Of a DNA stretch of 64,000 nucleotides, positions 14,586 to 24,522 are shown piece after piece; position 1 is the stretch's first letter, and every line of letters starts with the position of its first letter. The stretch comes from Haloplanus vescus (GTDB taxonomy: Archaea; Halobacteriota; Halobacteria; Halobacteriales; Haloferacaceae), in contig NZ_FNQT01000003.1 in the NCBI RefSeq assembly GCF_900107665.1, forward strand, positions 298,144 to 362,143. Reading direction: 5' to 3'. The translations under genes and the position numbers were made by a program. The notes under the pieces were generated by a model. The model saw only the letters and a program-made list of their open reading frames with translations. It had not been told where the DNA came from and did no database searches.

Positions 14586-17216
14586 CTACTTTTCCCCTTC
14601 CTCCAGACGCTCCTGCCACTCCCGAACCCGCGCCATGAGGTCGACCGGCGATGTCTCGGCGACCGACGTGCCCTCGAGTTCGTCGAGCACCGACTCCGTG
14701 GCCGGGTCGAGTTCGCCGCCGTCGGATTCCGTGGGTTCTGCCTCCGACCCCTCGCGGAATCCCCCCGAACTCAGGTCGAAGACGGCCTGTTTCGTCTCGC
14801 CGCCCGACTCCGCGCCGCGCGCTTCGATAGCGCGGTCCTCGCGGAGGCGGTCTAACACGTCGCGCGAGCGGTCGACAACCGGTGACGGCACGCCCGCGAG
14901 GTCCGCGACGTGGACGCCGTAACTCCGGTCGGTCGGCCCGTCCTCGATGGTGCGGAGGAACGTGATGTCCTCGTCGTCCCCGTCGCCCGCCACGGCGACG
15001 TGGACGTTCTCCACCCGCGGCAGGTGGTCCGCCAGCGCCGTCAGTTCGTGGTAGTGAGTGGCAAAGAGACACTTGCAGCCGATTTCGTTGTGGATGTACT
15101 CGGTCGTCGCCCACGCGATGGAGATGCCGTCGTAGGTGGCGGTGCCCCGCCCCACCTCGTCCAAGACGACCAGCGAGTCCTCGGTCGCCGAGTGGAGGAT
15201 GTTGCTCAACTCGCTCATCTCGACCATGAACGTTGACCGGCCGCCGGCGAGCTCGTCGAGCGCACCTACCCGGGTGTAGATGCCGTCGACGACGCCCACC
15301 GTCGCCGACCGCGCGGGGACGAAACTCCCCGCCTGCGCGAGGAGGACGATGAGCGCCGCCTGTCGCATGTACGTCGATTTCCCGCTCATGTTCGGGCCGG
15401 TGACGAGCAAGAATCCGCGGTCCTCGCGCAGGTCCACGTCGTTGGGCACGAAGTCAGTCGTCGTCTCGACGACCGGATGGCGCCCCGCCTCGACGACCAG
15501 TGGTCCGGGTTCGACCACCGCTGGTCGACACCAGTCCTGACTCGCCGCGTGCGTCGCCAGCGACGCCAGCGCGTCCACCGTCGCCAGCGTCCGCCCCACC
15601 GCCTGCAACAGGTCGGCGTGGGCCGCGACGCGTTCGCGCAACTCTGTGAAGAGGTCGTACTCCAACTCGCCGCGGGCCTCCTCCAGTCGCAACACCTCGC
15701 GTTCCCGGTCGTCGAGTTCCTCGGTCGTGTACCGCCGCGAGTTCTTCAGCGTCTTGATTTCGCGGTAGTCGTCGGGGACGGCGCCGGTTTCCGACTTCCC
15801 CACCTGGATGTAGTAGCCGTCGGTCTTGTTGCGGTCGACCTGCAGGTGGGTGATGCCCGTCCGCTCCTTTTCTCTCCCCGCGAGATTGTCCAGCCACTCC
15901 TGGGCCGATTCGTAGCGGTCGAGCAAGTCGTCGAGCTCCGCGTCGTAGCCGCGCCGAATGAGGCCGCCCTCGGTCACCGTCCCCGGCGGGTCCTCAGCGA
16001 GGGCCTCGTCCAGTTCCGCCCGCAGGCTCGCGGCCGCCTCCCGGTCCGGGTCGGCGACGATGTCCGCAAGCGGCGAGTCGGCGAGGCGGGAGTCCTCGAT
16101 TGCCTCGGCGAGCGCCGGAAGTAGCGCCAGCGTCTCCCGGACCGCGAGCAGGTCCGAGGCGTCCGCGCTCCCACTCGTCGCCCGCGCCGCGAGTCGCTCT
16201 AGGTCGTAGGCGTCGTCCAGAATCTCACGCACGCGGTCACGGGCGAGTGCCGCCTCGGTGAACGCCGCCACGCTGTCGAGGCGGCGGTCGATGACGGCCC
16301 GGTTTCGACTCGGGCGCGTCAGCCACTCGCGGAGGCGACGCCGCCCGGCGCTGGTGACGGTGTGGTCTATCGTGCCGAGCAGGGACCCGTCGCTGCCGCC
16401 GTGCATCGTCTCCGTGAGTTCGAGATTTCGCTGGGTCGTCGCGTCGAGATTGAGGTGGTCGTCGGTGTCGTAAGCACGCAGGCGCGTCATCGCGTCGAGG
16501 ACGCCCACGCCCGTCTCCTCGACGTAGGTGAGGAGCGCACCCGCGGCGGCGACGCCCGCCCGGTCGTCGAGGCCGACGCTGTCGAGGGCGGCCTCGCCGA
16601 ACTGCTCGCGCAGGGTTCGCTCGGCGCGCCCGGGGGCGAACGCCGAGTCGTCGTGGTCGGTCACCGTCGCGTCGGTGCCCTCGCGAATCTGGTCCAGGAG
16701 GTCCGCGTCGACTGTCGGGCCCGGCACCACCTCGACCGGGTCGAAGCGGTGACACTCGGCCACCACGTCGCTCTCGGCCGTCGCGGTCGTCACGAGGAAC
16801 TCCCCGGTCGTCACGTCGGCGAGGGCGAGACCGTAGCGCCCGTCGACGCGGGTTATCGTCGCCAGGAACTGCGCCGCCGGGTCGGTCGTCTCGAGTAGGG
16901 TGCCGGGCGTGACGACGCGCGTGATTTCGCGGGCGTGGCCGTCCTCGGTCTCGTACTGGTCGGCCACTGCGACGCGGTAGCCGCGTTCGACCAGTGCCTT
17001 GAGGTAGGGCGTCAGGTCGTCGACGGGCACGCCAGCCATCGGATACGTCGACCCGTGGGAGGACTTCTCCGACACCTTCAGGTCGAGTTCGTCACCCACG
17101 AACTCGGCGTCCTCCGCGAAGAACTCGTAGAAATCGCCACACTGCATCGCCAGCAGGTCCGCGTCCGTCTCGGATTTCAGGGCGAGAAACTCCCCCACGA
17201 TGCCATCGGCGCTCAT
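14586..17216 (-). CDS. mutS: DNA mismatch repair protein MutS
   Basis: The protein has 876 residues from the ATG at 17214-17216; a GTG two codons upstream is an alternative. The N-terminal mismatch-binding domain carries QCGDFYEFF (Phe-x-Glu motif, residues about 25-33). Connector and lever/clamp domains follow. The ATPase has Walker A TGPNMSGKST near 603-612, Walker B VVLDEVGRGT near 680, and the FATHYHEL segment. The C-terminal tail (about 790-876) is acidic and low in conservation, as in other haloarchaeal MutS1. It detects mismatches and recruits MutL, encoded downstream on the same strand. Confidence 0.96.
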   Translation of the reverse strand: MSADGIVGEFLALKSETDADLLAMQCGDFYEFFAEDAEFVGDELDLKVSEKSSHGSTYPMAGVPVDDLTPYLKALVERGYRVAVADQYETEDGHAREITRVVTPGTLLETTDPAAQFLATITRVDGRYGLALADVTTGEFLVTTATAESDVVAECHRFDPVEVVPGPTVDADLLDQIREGTDATVTDHDDSAFAPGRAERTLREQFGEAALDSVGLDDRAGVAAAGALLTYVEETGVGVLDAMTRLRAYDTDDHLNLDATTQRNLELTETMHGGSDGSLLGTIDHTVTSAGRRRLREWLTRPSRNRAVIDRRLDSVAAFTEAALARDRVREILDDAYDLERLAARATSGSADASDLLAVRETLALLPALAEAIEDSRLADSPLADIVADPDREAAASLRAELDEALAEDPPGTVTEGGLIRRGYDAELDDLLDRYESAQEWLDNLAGREKERTGITHLQVDRNKTDGYYIQVGKSETGAVPDDYREIKTLKNSRRYTTEELDDREREVLRLEEARGELEYDLFTELRERVAAHADLLQAVGRTLATVDALASLATHAASQDWCRPAVVEPGPLVVEAGRHPVVETTTDFVPNDVDLREDRGFLLVTGPNMSGKSTYMRQAALIVLLAQAGSFVPARSATVGVVDGIYTRVGALDELAGGRSTFMVEMSELSNILHSATEDSLVVLDEVGRGTATYDGISIAWATTEYIHNEIGCKCLFATHYHELTALADHLPRVENVHVAVAGDGDDEDITFLRTIEDGPTDRSYGVHVADLAGVPSPVVDRSRDVLDRLREDRAIEARGAESGGETKQAVFDLSSGGFREGSEAEPTESDGGELDPATESVLDELEGTSVAETSPVDLMARVREWQERLEEGEK

Positions 17217-17261
17217 ATCCACACCCGGGCTGTCGGCGAGTAAAACGCTGTGGGTCCGCCG

Positions 17262-18656
17262 TTACGCGTCTTCGACCGCGTCGAGGAGCGTGAATACGCG
17301 CTCACCCAACTCCTCGGGCGTCTCGGCGACGAGTTTCACGATGGCTTCCTTGCCCACGTCGCCCCGGTCGAGCACCGCGACGGACGTGGGGTCGTCGTCG
17401 GCCACCTCGCCGAACGCCTGCCGGGCGCCCCAGCCCATGGTTCCACTCGCGTCCTCCGGTTCGTCCGCGCGGTCGTACTCAGTCACCGGGCCGTCGAGCG
17501 CGGCCGTCGCCGCCTCCGTCTCGTCGTCGAACCGGCAGTTGATGGCGAAACGGAGGTCGGGGTCGAACTCCCGGGCCGCGAGGAGGAAGCGAGCGACGTG
17601 CGAGGAGGCGCCGAGGCGGACGCCGCCGTTGGGAGCGACCCCCGAGAGGGTGCGCGTGATTCGCCCCTCGACGGCGGCGGTTTCGCCGACTGCCTCCGCG
17701 TACGCCGTCGCGCCGACGACGTTCATCCCCACCTCGGGGACGAGCCGAGACACGTCGCGGTCGACGAGTGCCTCGACGACTTCCGCTACGTCCGTCATCG
17801 TCCGGTGGCGGTCGGCCGCCTCCCGGAGCGCCGCGAGGTGCTGTACCGCGCCCGGGCCGTCGCCCACGTCGTAGCTGTACCGAATCGCTCGCTGCATGAA
17901 CGACGTGCCGGCGTCGACGGCGTAGTTCAGCGTCTCGCCGTGCGCGAGGTGCGCGGCGATGGCGCTGGAGAGCGTACACCCCGAGCCGTGGGTGGCGTCC
18001 GTGTCGACCCGCGGGTGTTCGAAGGTGCGAACGAGGGGTTCGTCGCTTCCCTCCGACAGCACTAGCGTGTCGACGACCCAGTCGTCGTCGTTCTCGACGT
18101 GGCCGCCCTTGATGAGCGCTGCGTCGGCGCCCATCTCGACCAGTTCCTCGCCGGCCTCGCGGGCGGGATTAGCGTCAGTCTCCGCCGAGATATCGACGCC
18201 CGTCAGCACCGCGGCCTCGTCGGCGTTCGGCGTGACGAGCGTCGCCTCGGAAATCAGGTCCGCATAGGCGTCCTCGGCGGCGGGGTCGAGTAGTCGGTCG
18301 CCGCTCGCGGCCACCATCACCGGGTCGACGATTACCGGCGCCTCGACCGACGACACGCGGTCCGTCACGAGTTCGATGACGGGCGCCGTCGCGAGCATCC
18401 CGGTCTTGACCGCGCCGATGTCGAAGTCGGCCTGCACGGCGCCGAACTGCGCCGCAATCTCGTCGACCGGGAGGGTGTGCGAGCGTTCGACGCCGACGGT
18501 GTTCTGGGCGGTAATGGCGGTGACGACGGACGTGCCGAAGACGCCGTGGGCCTCCATCGTCTTCAGGTCGGCCTGGATGCCGGCCCCGCCACCCGAGTCG
18601 CTCCCGGCGACCGTCAGTCCGACCGGCGGCGAGACGGGCGCGCGTTTGCGGCTCAC
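17262..18656 (-). CDS. thiDN: Bifunctional HMP/HMP-P kinase fused to thiamine-phosphate synthase ThiN
   Basis: Residues about 10-255 are Thi[20 protein letters not shown] near 13-31 and the [20 protein letters not shown]/anion-hole segment near 222-238. Residues about 290-460 are a ThiN domain ([20 protein letters not shown] and [20 protein letters not shown]), the archaeal type of thiamine-phosphate synthase that replaces ThiE. The fusion phosphorylates hydroxymethylpyrimidine twice and couples it to the thiazole. GTG start at 18654-18656, supported by GGAGGTG eight bases upstream (18664-18670). It is divergent from the regulator gene at 18829. Confidence 0.94.
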   Translation of the reverse strand: MSRKRAPVSPPVGLTVAGSDSGGGAGIQADLKTMEAHGVFGTSVVTAITAQNTVGVERSHTLPVDEIAAQFGAVQADFDIGAVKTGMLATAPVIELVTDRVSSVEAPVIVDPVMVAASGDRLLDPAAEDAYADLISEATLVTPNADEAAVLTGVDISAETDANPAREAGEELVEMGADAALIKGGHVENDDDWVVDTLVLSEGSDEPLVRTFEHPRVDTDATHGSGCTLSSAIAAHLAHGETLNYAVDAGTSFMQRAIRYSYDVGDGPGAVQHLAALREAADRHRTMTDVAEVVEALVDRDVSRLVPEVGMNVVGATAYAEAVGETAAVEGRITRTLSGVAPNGGVRLGASSHVARFLLAAREFDPDLRFAINCRFDDETEAATAALDGPVTEYDRADEPEDASGTMGWGARQAFGEVADDDPTSVAVLDRGDVGKEAIVKLVAETPEELGERVFTLLDAVEDA

Positions 18657-18828
18657 GCGTCGCTCACCTCCACAGGGTGCGGCGCGTGGGCGGTACGGTT
18701 CGGCGACGGAGTCGAAGCGTGTGTCACGTTCGTGCGTACAAGCAGCTGATATTTATCGGTGGTGGGACTCGGGACTGTTCCGAGCGGCAAGACCTATCTA
18801 CGACGGGGGAAAATGCACGCCCACTCAG

Positions 18829-19920
18829 ATGTCGACGCCTTCGCCAGGTCGGCTCGTGACTGCCACGGCCGTCGCGGTGCTTCTGTTGGTCGCGACGTCG
18901 GCGGTCGGGTCGCTCGCGTCGTCGCCGTCGTCGCCGGCGCAGTTCGGCGGTGGGGGCGTCCACCAGCAAGACGTCGAGACGGACTCCGTCCGCCTCATCG
19001 TCTCCGTCGAGGAGAACGGGTCCGCGACGTGGACCGTCCAGTACTGGACCCGCCTCGACGACGAGAACACGACCGACGCGTTCGAGTCGCTCCAGTCGGA
19101 CATCCAGTCGAGCCCGTCGAACTTCTCCGACCGCTTCGCCGCGCGGATGCAGTCGACGGTCACCGCGGCGGAGAACGCCACCGAGCGCGAGATGTCCGCC
19201 ACCGACTTCGAGGTGCGCGCGGAGACCCGAACGCCGCCGGAGTACGGCGTCGTCGTCTACTCGTTCCAGTGGCAGCAGTTCGCCGCCGTCGACGGCGACA
19301 CCCTCCGCGTCGGCGACGCCATCGAGGGGCTCTTCCTCGACCAGCGGACCCGGCTCGTCGTCGAGTGGCAGAGTTCGTACGCGCTGGCCGACGCGACACC
19401 AGAGCCAGACGAGCGCCGGGACGGCGCCGTCGTCTGGCGCGGCGCCGAGACGAGTTTCGTCTCCGGTGAGCCGAGCGTCGTCCTCCGCCCCGCCTCGGCG
19501 GCGAGTCCCGAGGGCCCGTCCAGCCCCGGGTCGCTCCTTCCCCTCGTCGGCGTCGGCCTCCTCCTCCTCGTCGGCAGCGCCGTCGCGTGGCGCTACCGCG
19601 GCCGGTTCGGATCCAACGGCGAGAGCGCCGACGATGCGGCCGCGCCGACCGCCGACACCGAACCGGAGTCGAGCTCCCCCGACCCAGACGAGGCGCCGCC
19701 CGAGGCTCGCGAGGACCTCCTGAGCAACGAGGAGCGCGTCCTCCGGTTCGTCCGCGAGCAGGGCGGGCGGGTCAAGCAACAGGAAATCGTCGAGGCGTTC
19801 GACTGGACGGAGGCGCGCACGAGTCAAATCCTCCGTGACCTGCGCGACCAGGGTGACCTCGAAGGCTTCCGACTGGGCCGCGAGAACGTGCTGAAACTCC
19901 CCGACGACGAGGACGAGTAG
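18829..19920 (+). CDS. Membrane-anchored winged-helix transcription regulator with extracellular domain
   Basis: The 363-residue protein has a signal-type N-terminus (about 8-32), an outside domain rich in acidic residues and tyrosine/tryptophan (about 50-220: [16 protein letters not shown]), one transmembrane helix near 228-250 ([19 protein letters not shown]), an acidic linker and a cytoplasmic winged helix at 300-360 ([20 protein letters not shown]...RTSQILRDL). This matches the haloarchaeal DUF7345/DUF7343-type membrane regulators. It could transmit an extracellular or membrane signal directly to DNA. Its neighbour downstream, on the same strand, is a secreted protein. Confidence 0.85.
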   Translation: MSTPSPGRLVTATAVAVLLLVATSAVGSLASSPSSPAQFGGGGVHQQDVETDSVRLIVSVEENGSATWTVQYWTRLDDENTTDAFESLQSDIQSSPSNFSDRFAARMQSTVTAAENATEREMSATDFEVRAETRTPPEYGVVVYSFQWQQFAAVDGDTLRVGDAIEGLFLDQRTRLVVEWQSSYALADATPEPDERRDGAVVWRGAETSFVSGEPSVVLRPASAASPEGPSSPGSLLPLVGVGLLLLVGSAVAWRYRGRFGSNGESADDAAAPTADTEPESSSPDPDEAPPEAREDLLSNEERVLRFVREQGGRVKQQEIVEAFDWTEARTSQILRDLRDQGDLEGFRLGRENVLKLPDDEDE

Positions 19921-20027
19921 CGACCGACCGCCATCGGGCCTTCAGGCACGCCTTGTACCGGCTTAATCCGGATTAAACCAGCTTGAGATTCGTCGTAGTT
20001 TATTGGGTCGTCACACCTAGAGCGTTC

Positions 20028-21245
20028 ATGATGAGACGAGACCCTCCGGACGCTCTCGTGTTCGCCCTCGTCGTCGCCGTCGTCGTCGGCGCGGTGGCGG
20101 TTCCCGCGTCGGCACTCGGTGCGCCAGCGGCGACGACTGGCGAGGACGGAGCGTACGTCGGGCAGCAGACGAGTGATGGCGCGACGGTGAACGATTCGGC
20201 GTCGAACGACTCGGAAGCGAACGAGTCGCTCGCCCCCGGACAGCGACTCGCTGGCGTCGTCGGCGTCCAAGGCGCCGAACTCGACGGTGAAATGGACCAG
20301 CGGACGTTCCAGTCCCGTGTCGCTCGCGCCGACTCCAACGCGTCGAAGGCGGCCGTCGTGGCGACGGACCTCAACGCCGCCCGGGAGCGCCTCCAGACGC
20401 TCCGCGAGACGCGCGCCGAGCTCCGCGAGGCCCGCGAGGCCGGCAACATCTCTCGCGGCGAGTACCGAGCGCGGATGGCCGTCACCGCCACGCAGGTGCA
20501 GTCCCTCCAGCGCCAGCTCGACTCGAACGAACGACTCGCGCGGGACTTGCCAGACGAAGCGCTCGAATCCCAGGGCGTGAACCGAACGGAGATAGACCGC
20601 CTCCGACAGAACGCGAGCGAACTCGACGGCCCGGAGGTCGCCGAAATCGCCCGCGAGATAGCGGGTAACGGGAGCGCACGCGGCCCGGCGAACCGCTCCG
20701 AGGCACCCGGGCGCGGTGACGCCCAGCGTGACGCCGGCAACGGCAGTCGAGCATCGCCCGCAGCGAACGAGTCCACACGCGGCCCGCCCGAGGACGCCGG
20801 ATCAAGACCCGAGAACGCCAGCAACGCCACTCGCTCTGCGCCCGAGGACCGAGGCCCCGCCAACCGCTCGTCGAACGGGTCGGCGTCGGGCAACGCGGAC
20901 GAGCGCCCGACAGACCGGTCGAACGGCCCCGACGGCAATTCGAGTGACGAGGCGAACGGCAATACGACGGAACGTGGGTCTGGGAACGGTGACGGCGCCG
21001 ACAACGCCGGCGGCGGAGACGGCGCTAGCGACGGAAACGACGCTGATGGCGCTGAAAACGGCGCTGACAGTAACGACGCCAGCGGGTCCGGAAACGGCGC
21101 GGACGACGCCCCGGGGCAGTCGGACGACGCCGACGAGTCGAACGGCGCCGACGGCAGCCAATCCGACGGCTCCGGGAACGCGGGCGGGTCGAGTGACTCG
21201 GCCGGGCCGCCCGACGATTCGGGCGCCGGCGGCGGCGACGACTGA
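20028..21245 (+). CDS. Secreted coiled-coil protein with long Asn/Asp/Gly/Ser tail
   Basis: The protein has 405 residues from the ATG at 20028; tttatt at 19999-20004 lies about 25 bases upstream, so the mRNA is probably leaderless. The N-terminal signal peptide (about 9-28) ends near VPASALGAPA. Residues about 45-95 have several N-glycosylation sites; 100-210 form a helical, coiled-coil-like part (ARERLQTLRETRAELREARE). Residues about 220-405 are a low-complexity tail of N, D, G, S, A with no predicted fold. A surface or extracellular protein is likely. The strand and proximity suggest a link with the membrane regulator just upstream. Confidence 0.8.
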   Translation: MMRRDPPDALVFALVVAVVVGAVAVPASALGAPAATTGEDGAYVGQQTSDGATVNDSASNDSEANESLAPGQRLAGVVGVQGAELDGEMDQRTFQSRVARADSNASKAAVVATDLNAARERLQTLRETRAELREAREAGNISRGEYRARMAVTATQVQSLQRQLDSNERLARDLPDEALESQGVNRTEIDRLRQNASELDGPEVAEIAREIAGNGSARGPANRSEAPGRGDAQRDAGNGSRASPAANESTRGPPEDAGSRPENASNATRSAPEDRGPANRSSNGSASGNADERPTDRSNGPDGNSSDEANGNTTERGSGNGDGADNAGGGDGASDGNDADGAENGADSNDASGSGNGADDAPGQSDDADESNGADGSQSDGSGNAGGSSDSAGPPDDSGAGGGDD

Positions 21246-21310
21246 CCCCACCGGCGCGTCGACGAGTCGAGTATTGCACCTTTTTGTGTGCGTCCTGTGA
21301 CGCCTCGGGC

Positions 21311-22366
21311 ATGTCGTACGACATCGCGCTCATCCCTGGCGACGGGATTGGACCGACAGTCGTGGACGCGGCGCTGCCGCTCCTCGACGACGTCGCCACC
21401 GAACACGGATTCGATATCGAGACCACCCGCTACGACTGGGGGACCGAACGCTACCTCGACGCGGGTGCGATGATGCCCGACGACGGCCTCGAGACGCTCG
21501 AATCCCACGACGCCATCCTCCTCGGCGCGGTCGGCCACCCCGAGGTGCCGGACCACGTCACGCTCAACGGCCTCTTGCTCCCCATCCGCAAGGGCTTCGA
21601 CCAGTCCATCTGCAAGCGTCCCGCCGTCCTCTTCGACGGCGTCGATAGCCCGCTGAAGGGGTATTCGGGCGGCGACATCGACATCCTCGTCTTCCGGGAG
21701 AACACCGAGGGCGAGTACGCCGACATCGGCGGCCGCGAACACGCCGGCTTCGAGAACGAGGTGGCGGTCCAGAGTGCGGTCTACACCCGTCGGAGCACCG
21801 AGCGCATCGTCCGCGCCGCCTTCGAGGCCGCCACGGAGCGTTCCGGGCATCTGACGAACGTCACGAAGTCGAATGCCCAAGCGCACGGGATGGTCTTCTG
21901 GGACGACATCGTCGACGAGGTGAGCGAGGAATACCCCGACGTAGAGGTCGAACGCCTCCTCGTCGACGCCGCGAGCATGGACATGGTGCGCCGCCCGGAC
22001 GACTTCGATGTGGTCGTCTGCTCGAACCTCTTCGGCGACATCCTCACCGACATCGGCGCCATCGTCACGGGGAGTATGGGCCTCGCCCCCTCCGCGAACA
22101 TCGACCCCGGCCGCGACCACCCGTCGATGTTCGAACCCGTCCACGGCAGCGCGTTCGACATCATGGGCGAGGGCGTCGCCAACCCGCTCGCGACCGTCCT
22201 CTCCGGGTCGCTTATGATTGACCACCTCGGCGAGGACGCCGCCGCCGCGGACCTGTGGGACGCCGTGACAGAGCAGTTGGCCGACGACGACGCGCCGCGG
22301 ACGCCCGACCTGGGCGGCGACTCCACGACGAAAACCGTCGCGTCGGACCTCGCTGACCGACTCTAG
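21311..22366 (+). CDS. Isocitrate/isopropylmalate dehydrogenase family, tartrate or D-malate type
   Basis: The 351-residue protein starts MSYDIALIPGDGIGPTVVDA. It has the beta-decarboxylating dehydrogenase pattern: GDGIGP near 9-14, VFRENTEGEYA near 130-140, LTNVTKSNA near 185, NLFGDILTDIGA with the metal-binding Asp pair near 240, and EPVHGSAFDIMG near 277. The sequence around KGFDQSICKRPAVLF is closer to tartrate/D-malate dehydrogenases than to isopropylmalate dehydrogenase, which has a different arginine-rich motif. It oxidises and decarboxylates a 2-hydroxy acid with NAD and a divalent metal. Its stop overlaps that of the convergent CoA-transferase. Confidence 0.85.
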   Translation: MSYDIALIPGDGIGPTVVDAALPLLDDVATEHGFDIETTRYDWGTERYLDAGAMMPDDGLETLESHDAILLGAVGHPEVPDHVTLNGLLLPIRKGFDQSICKRPAVLFDGVDSPLKGYSGGDIDILVFRENTEGEYADIGGREHAGFENEVAVQSAVYTRRSTERIVRAAFEAATERSGHLTNVTKSNAQAHGMVFWDDIVDEVSEEYPDVEVERLLVDAASMDMVRRPDDFDVVVCSNLFGDILTDIGAIVTGSMGLAPSANIDPGRDHPSMFEPVHGSAFDIMGEGVANPLATVLSGSLMIDHLGEDAAAADLWDAVTEQLADDDAPRTPDLGGDSTTKTVASDLADRL

Positions 22367-23607
22367 CGGTCCGGAATCGCGCCGTCCGCTCGGAGGCGGT
22401 CGATGTCACCCTCGTCGTAGCCGAGTTCGCCCAGAATCGCCTCGGTGTCCTCGCCGAGAAGCGGCGGTGCGCCGTCGAAGCCAGCGGACGCGTTCTCGTA
22501 GTTGAGCGGGTGTTCGATGACCGGCACGGTGCCGAGCGCCGGGTGTTCGATTTCGCGCACGACGCCCCGGGCGTCGGTCTGTTCGTTGTCGAGGGCCGTC
22601 GGCACGTCGTAGACGGGCGCGACGGGGAGGCCGTGGTCCTCGGCCAGCAGTTCGACCCACTCGTCGGTGGTGCGCTCGCGGAACACCTCCGAGAGTTCGT
22701 CTTCGAGTTCGTCCATGTGTTCGACGCGGTCGGGGTTCGACGCGAAGCGGTCGTCGTCGGCGAGGTCCGGGCGCCCGACCGCCTCGCAGAGTTCGCCCCA
22801 CAGCTTCTGGTTCGCACAGCCGACGTTGAGGTAGCCGTCGGCGGTCGGGTAGGTCTGGTACGGCGCGAGGACGGGGTCTTTGGTCCCCATCCGCGTCGGT
22901 TCCTCGCCGACGAACGCCTTGCCCGCCTGTTTGGTCAGCCACGGGAGCGCGGCGTCGTGCATCCCGAGTTCGATTCGGTCGCCCTCGCCGGTGCGCTCGC
23001 GGCGGAAGAGCGCGCCGACGACGCCAAAGGCCGCCCACATGGCGGTGATGAGGTCGGTCTGTGGCAGGCCAACCTTCACCGGGTCGCCGTCCTCCGGGCC
23101 GGTGACGCTCATGATGCCGCTGGTCCCCTGCACCAGCAGGTCGTAGCCCGGGCGACTGCTCCACGGCCCCGTCTCGCCGAACGCGGAGATGGAGCAGTAG
23201 ATGAGGTCGTCGTTCACGTCCCGCAGGTCGTCGTAGCCGACGCCGAGTCGCTCGGCGGTTCCGGGCCGGAAGTTCTCGATGACCACGTCCGCCTCGGCGA
23301 CGAGGTCGTACAGGGCCTCCAGCCCCGACTCGGTCTTGAGGTTGAACTCGACGCTCAACTTGTCGTAGTTTATCGTCCAGAAGTAGGGGGATTCGCCGTT
23401 TTCGTCGGCTGTCTTCCCCGGCCCGTCGTAGTCGGCGTCGGGTTCGACGAAGGGCGGGCCGGAGTGTCGGTTGTCGTCGCCCGCCTCGGGGCGTTCCACC
23501 TTGATGACTTCCGCACCCTGGTTGGCGAGCATCAGCGTCGCGAATCCGCCGGTGACGAACGTCGTCAGGTCGACGACGGTGATGTCGTCGAGAACGCGCG
23601 TGTCCAT
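22363..23607 (-). CDS. CaiB/BaiF family III CoA-transferase
   Basis: The 414-residue protein shows the family III pattern: VVDLTTFVTGGFATLMLANQGAEVIKVE near the N-terminus, GDDNRHSGPPF, LLVQGTSGIMSVTGPEDGDPVK near 160-180 and the NVGCANQKLWGELCEAVG segment. The catalytic aspartate would lie near 174. These enzymes move CoA between carboxylic acids such as succinate, mesaconate, malate or carnitine. The four bases CTAG at 22363-22366 are shared by the two convergent stops, so this gene and the dehydrogenase read into each other. The substrate is not known. Confidence 0.88.
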   Translation of the reverse strand: MDTRVLDDITVVDLTTFVTGGFATLMLANQGAEVIKVERPEAGDDNRHSGPPFVEPDADYDGPGKTADENGESPYFWTINYDKLSVEFNLKTESGLEALYDLVAEADVVIENFRPGTAERLGVGYDDLRDVNDDLIYCSISAFGETGPWSSRPGYDLLVQGTSGIMSVTGPEDGDPVKVGLPQTDLITAMWAAFGVVGALFRRERTGEGDRIELGMHDAALPWLTKQAGKAFVGEEPTRMGTKDPVLAPYQTYPTADGYLNVGCANQKLWGELCEAVGRPDLADDDRFASNPDRVEHMDELEDELSEVFRERTTDEWVELLAEDHGLPVAPVYDVPTALDNEQTDARGVVREIEHPALGTVPVIEHPLNYENASAGFDGAPPLLGEDTEAILGELGYDEGDIDRLRADGAIPDR

Positions 23608-23658
23608 ACGCCCACCCTCGACCGAATCGGGTAAAATCCTTCCGAGAACGGGGGTCGG

Positions 23659-24420
23659 TCAGTCGTCGTCACGCGGGTCGTCTGCGCCGCCGTCCGTCGC
23701 CGCACCTTCCGGGCACGCATACGTGTGCCGGAGGTGGTCGATGATGGCGTCGACCGTCTCGGGGTCGTACGTCCAGAAGCCGTAGAACGACCCCTCGGCA
23801 CGTTCCTCCGCGAGGAGCGCACACTTCGCGGTGTCGACGCCGCCGCCGTCGTACGCGACGAACCACGTGTCTCGTATCTCCGTCGCGGTCGATTTGTGGA
23901 GCGTCGGCCTCGTCGGGAGGTCGACGCCCTCGCTCCCCTCCGGGTGGGCGTAGACGTGGACCGAGAGCGTGCCGTGCCGAGCGATGTCGTCGTACGCCTC
24001 GGCCTGCGAGGCGAACCGGCCGCAGGTCTGGAAGCCGGCGTGGAGTTCACCCGCGGCCCCGCGCCACGCCCGGTCCTCGATTTCCTTCGACGCCGCCACC
24101 ATCCGCTGGGTGTCGTAGGAGGTGAACATCGTCTCGTCGAGCTCGTCGAGGACCACGTCGTACGTCTCGCGGGTGAACCCCGGTTCGACGCCTGGTCGCT
24201 CGGCGAGCACGTCGCTCACGTCGAGCGCGGCCAGAAACTCGTCGCCGCGGCTCAACACTGCGTAGTTCCGCGGCCCGGCCTCGGACGCGGCGCGCTCGAT
24301 GGTGATGTTGCGGTCGGCGAAGTGTTCGCGAAGCGCCGCTGGCACGCCCGCGTCGGGGTTGAAGACCGTCAGCGTCTTCTCCTCGTCGTCGACGTCCGCG
24401 ATGAGTTCGAACAGCCCCAT
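23659..24420 (-). CDS. DICT-domain sensory protein
   Basis: The protein has 253 residues from the ATG at 24418-24420. The N-terminus GLFELIADVDDEEKTLTVFN and the middle ETMFTSYDTQRMVAASKEIEDRAW match the DICT domain (first seen with diguanylate cyclases and two-component proteins); in haloarchaea it is commonly stand-alone, as here. A C-terminal part has GSFYGFWTYDPETVDAIIDHL. It has no DNA-binding or output domain, so it probably acts through a partner. It is divergent from nucS, sharing a 100-base promoter region. Confidence 0.78.
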   Translation of the reverse strand: MGLFELIADVDDEEKTLTVFNPDAGVPAALREHFADRNITIERAASEAGPRNYAVLSRGDEFLAALDVSDVLAERPGVEPGFTRETYDVVLDELDETMFTSYDTQRMVAASKEIEDRAWRGAAGELHAGFQTCGRFASQAEAYDDIARHGTLSVHVYAHPEGSEGVDLPTRPTLHKSTATEIRDTWFVAYDGGGVDTAKCALLAEERAEGSFYGFWTYDPETVDAIIDHLRHTYACPEGAATDGGADDPRDDD

Positions 24421-24522
24421 TCGACGGATACACGGGTGGCGACTATTTGTGCTTTTATGCCGTGACGGTCGTTTCCGCGACGCGCCCCTTTTGTGCACCG
24501 ACGGCGTAGGGGCGGGCAATCG

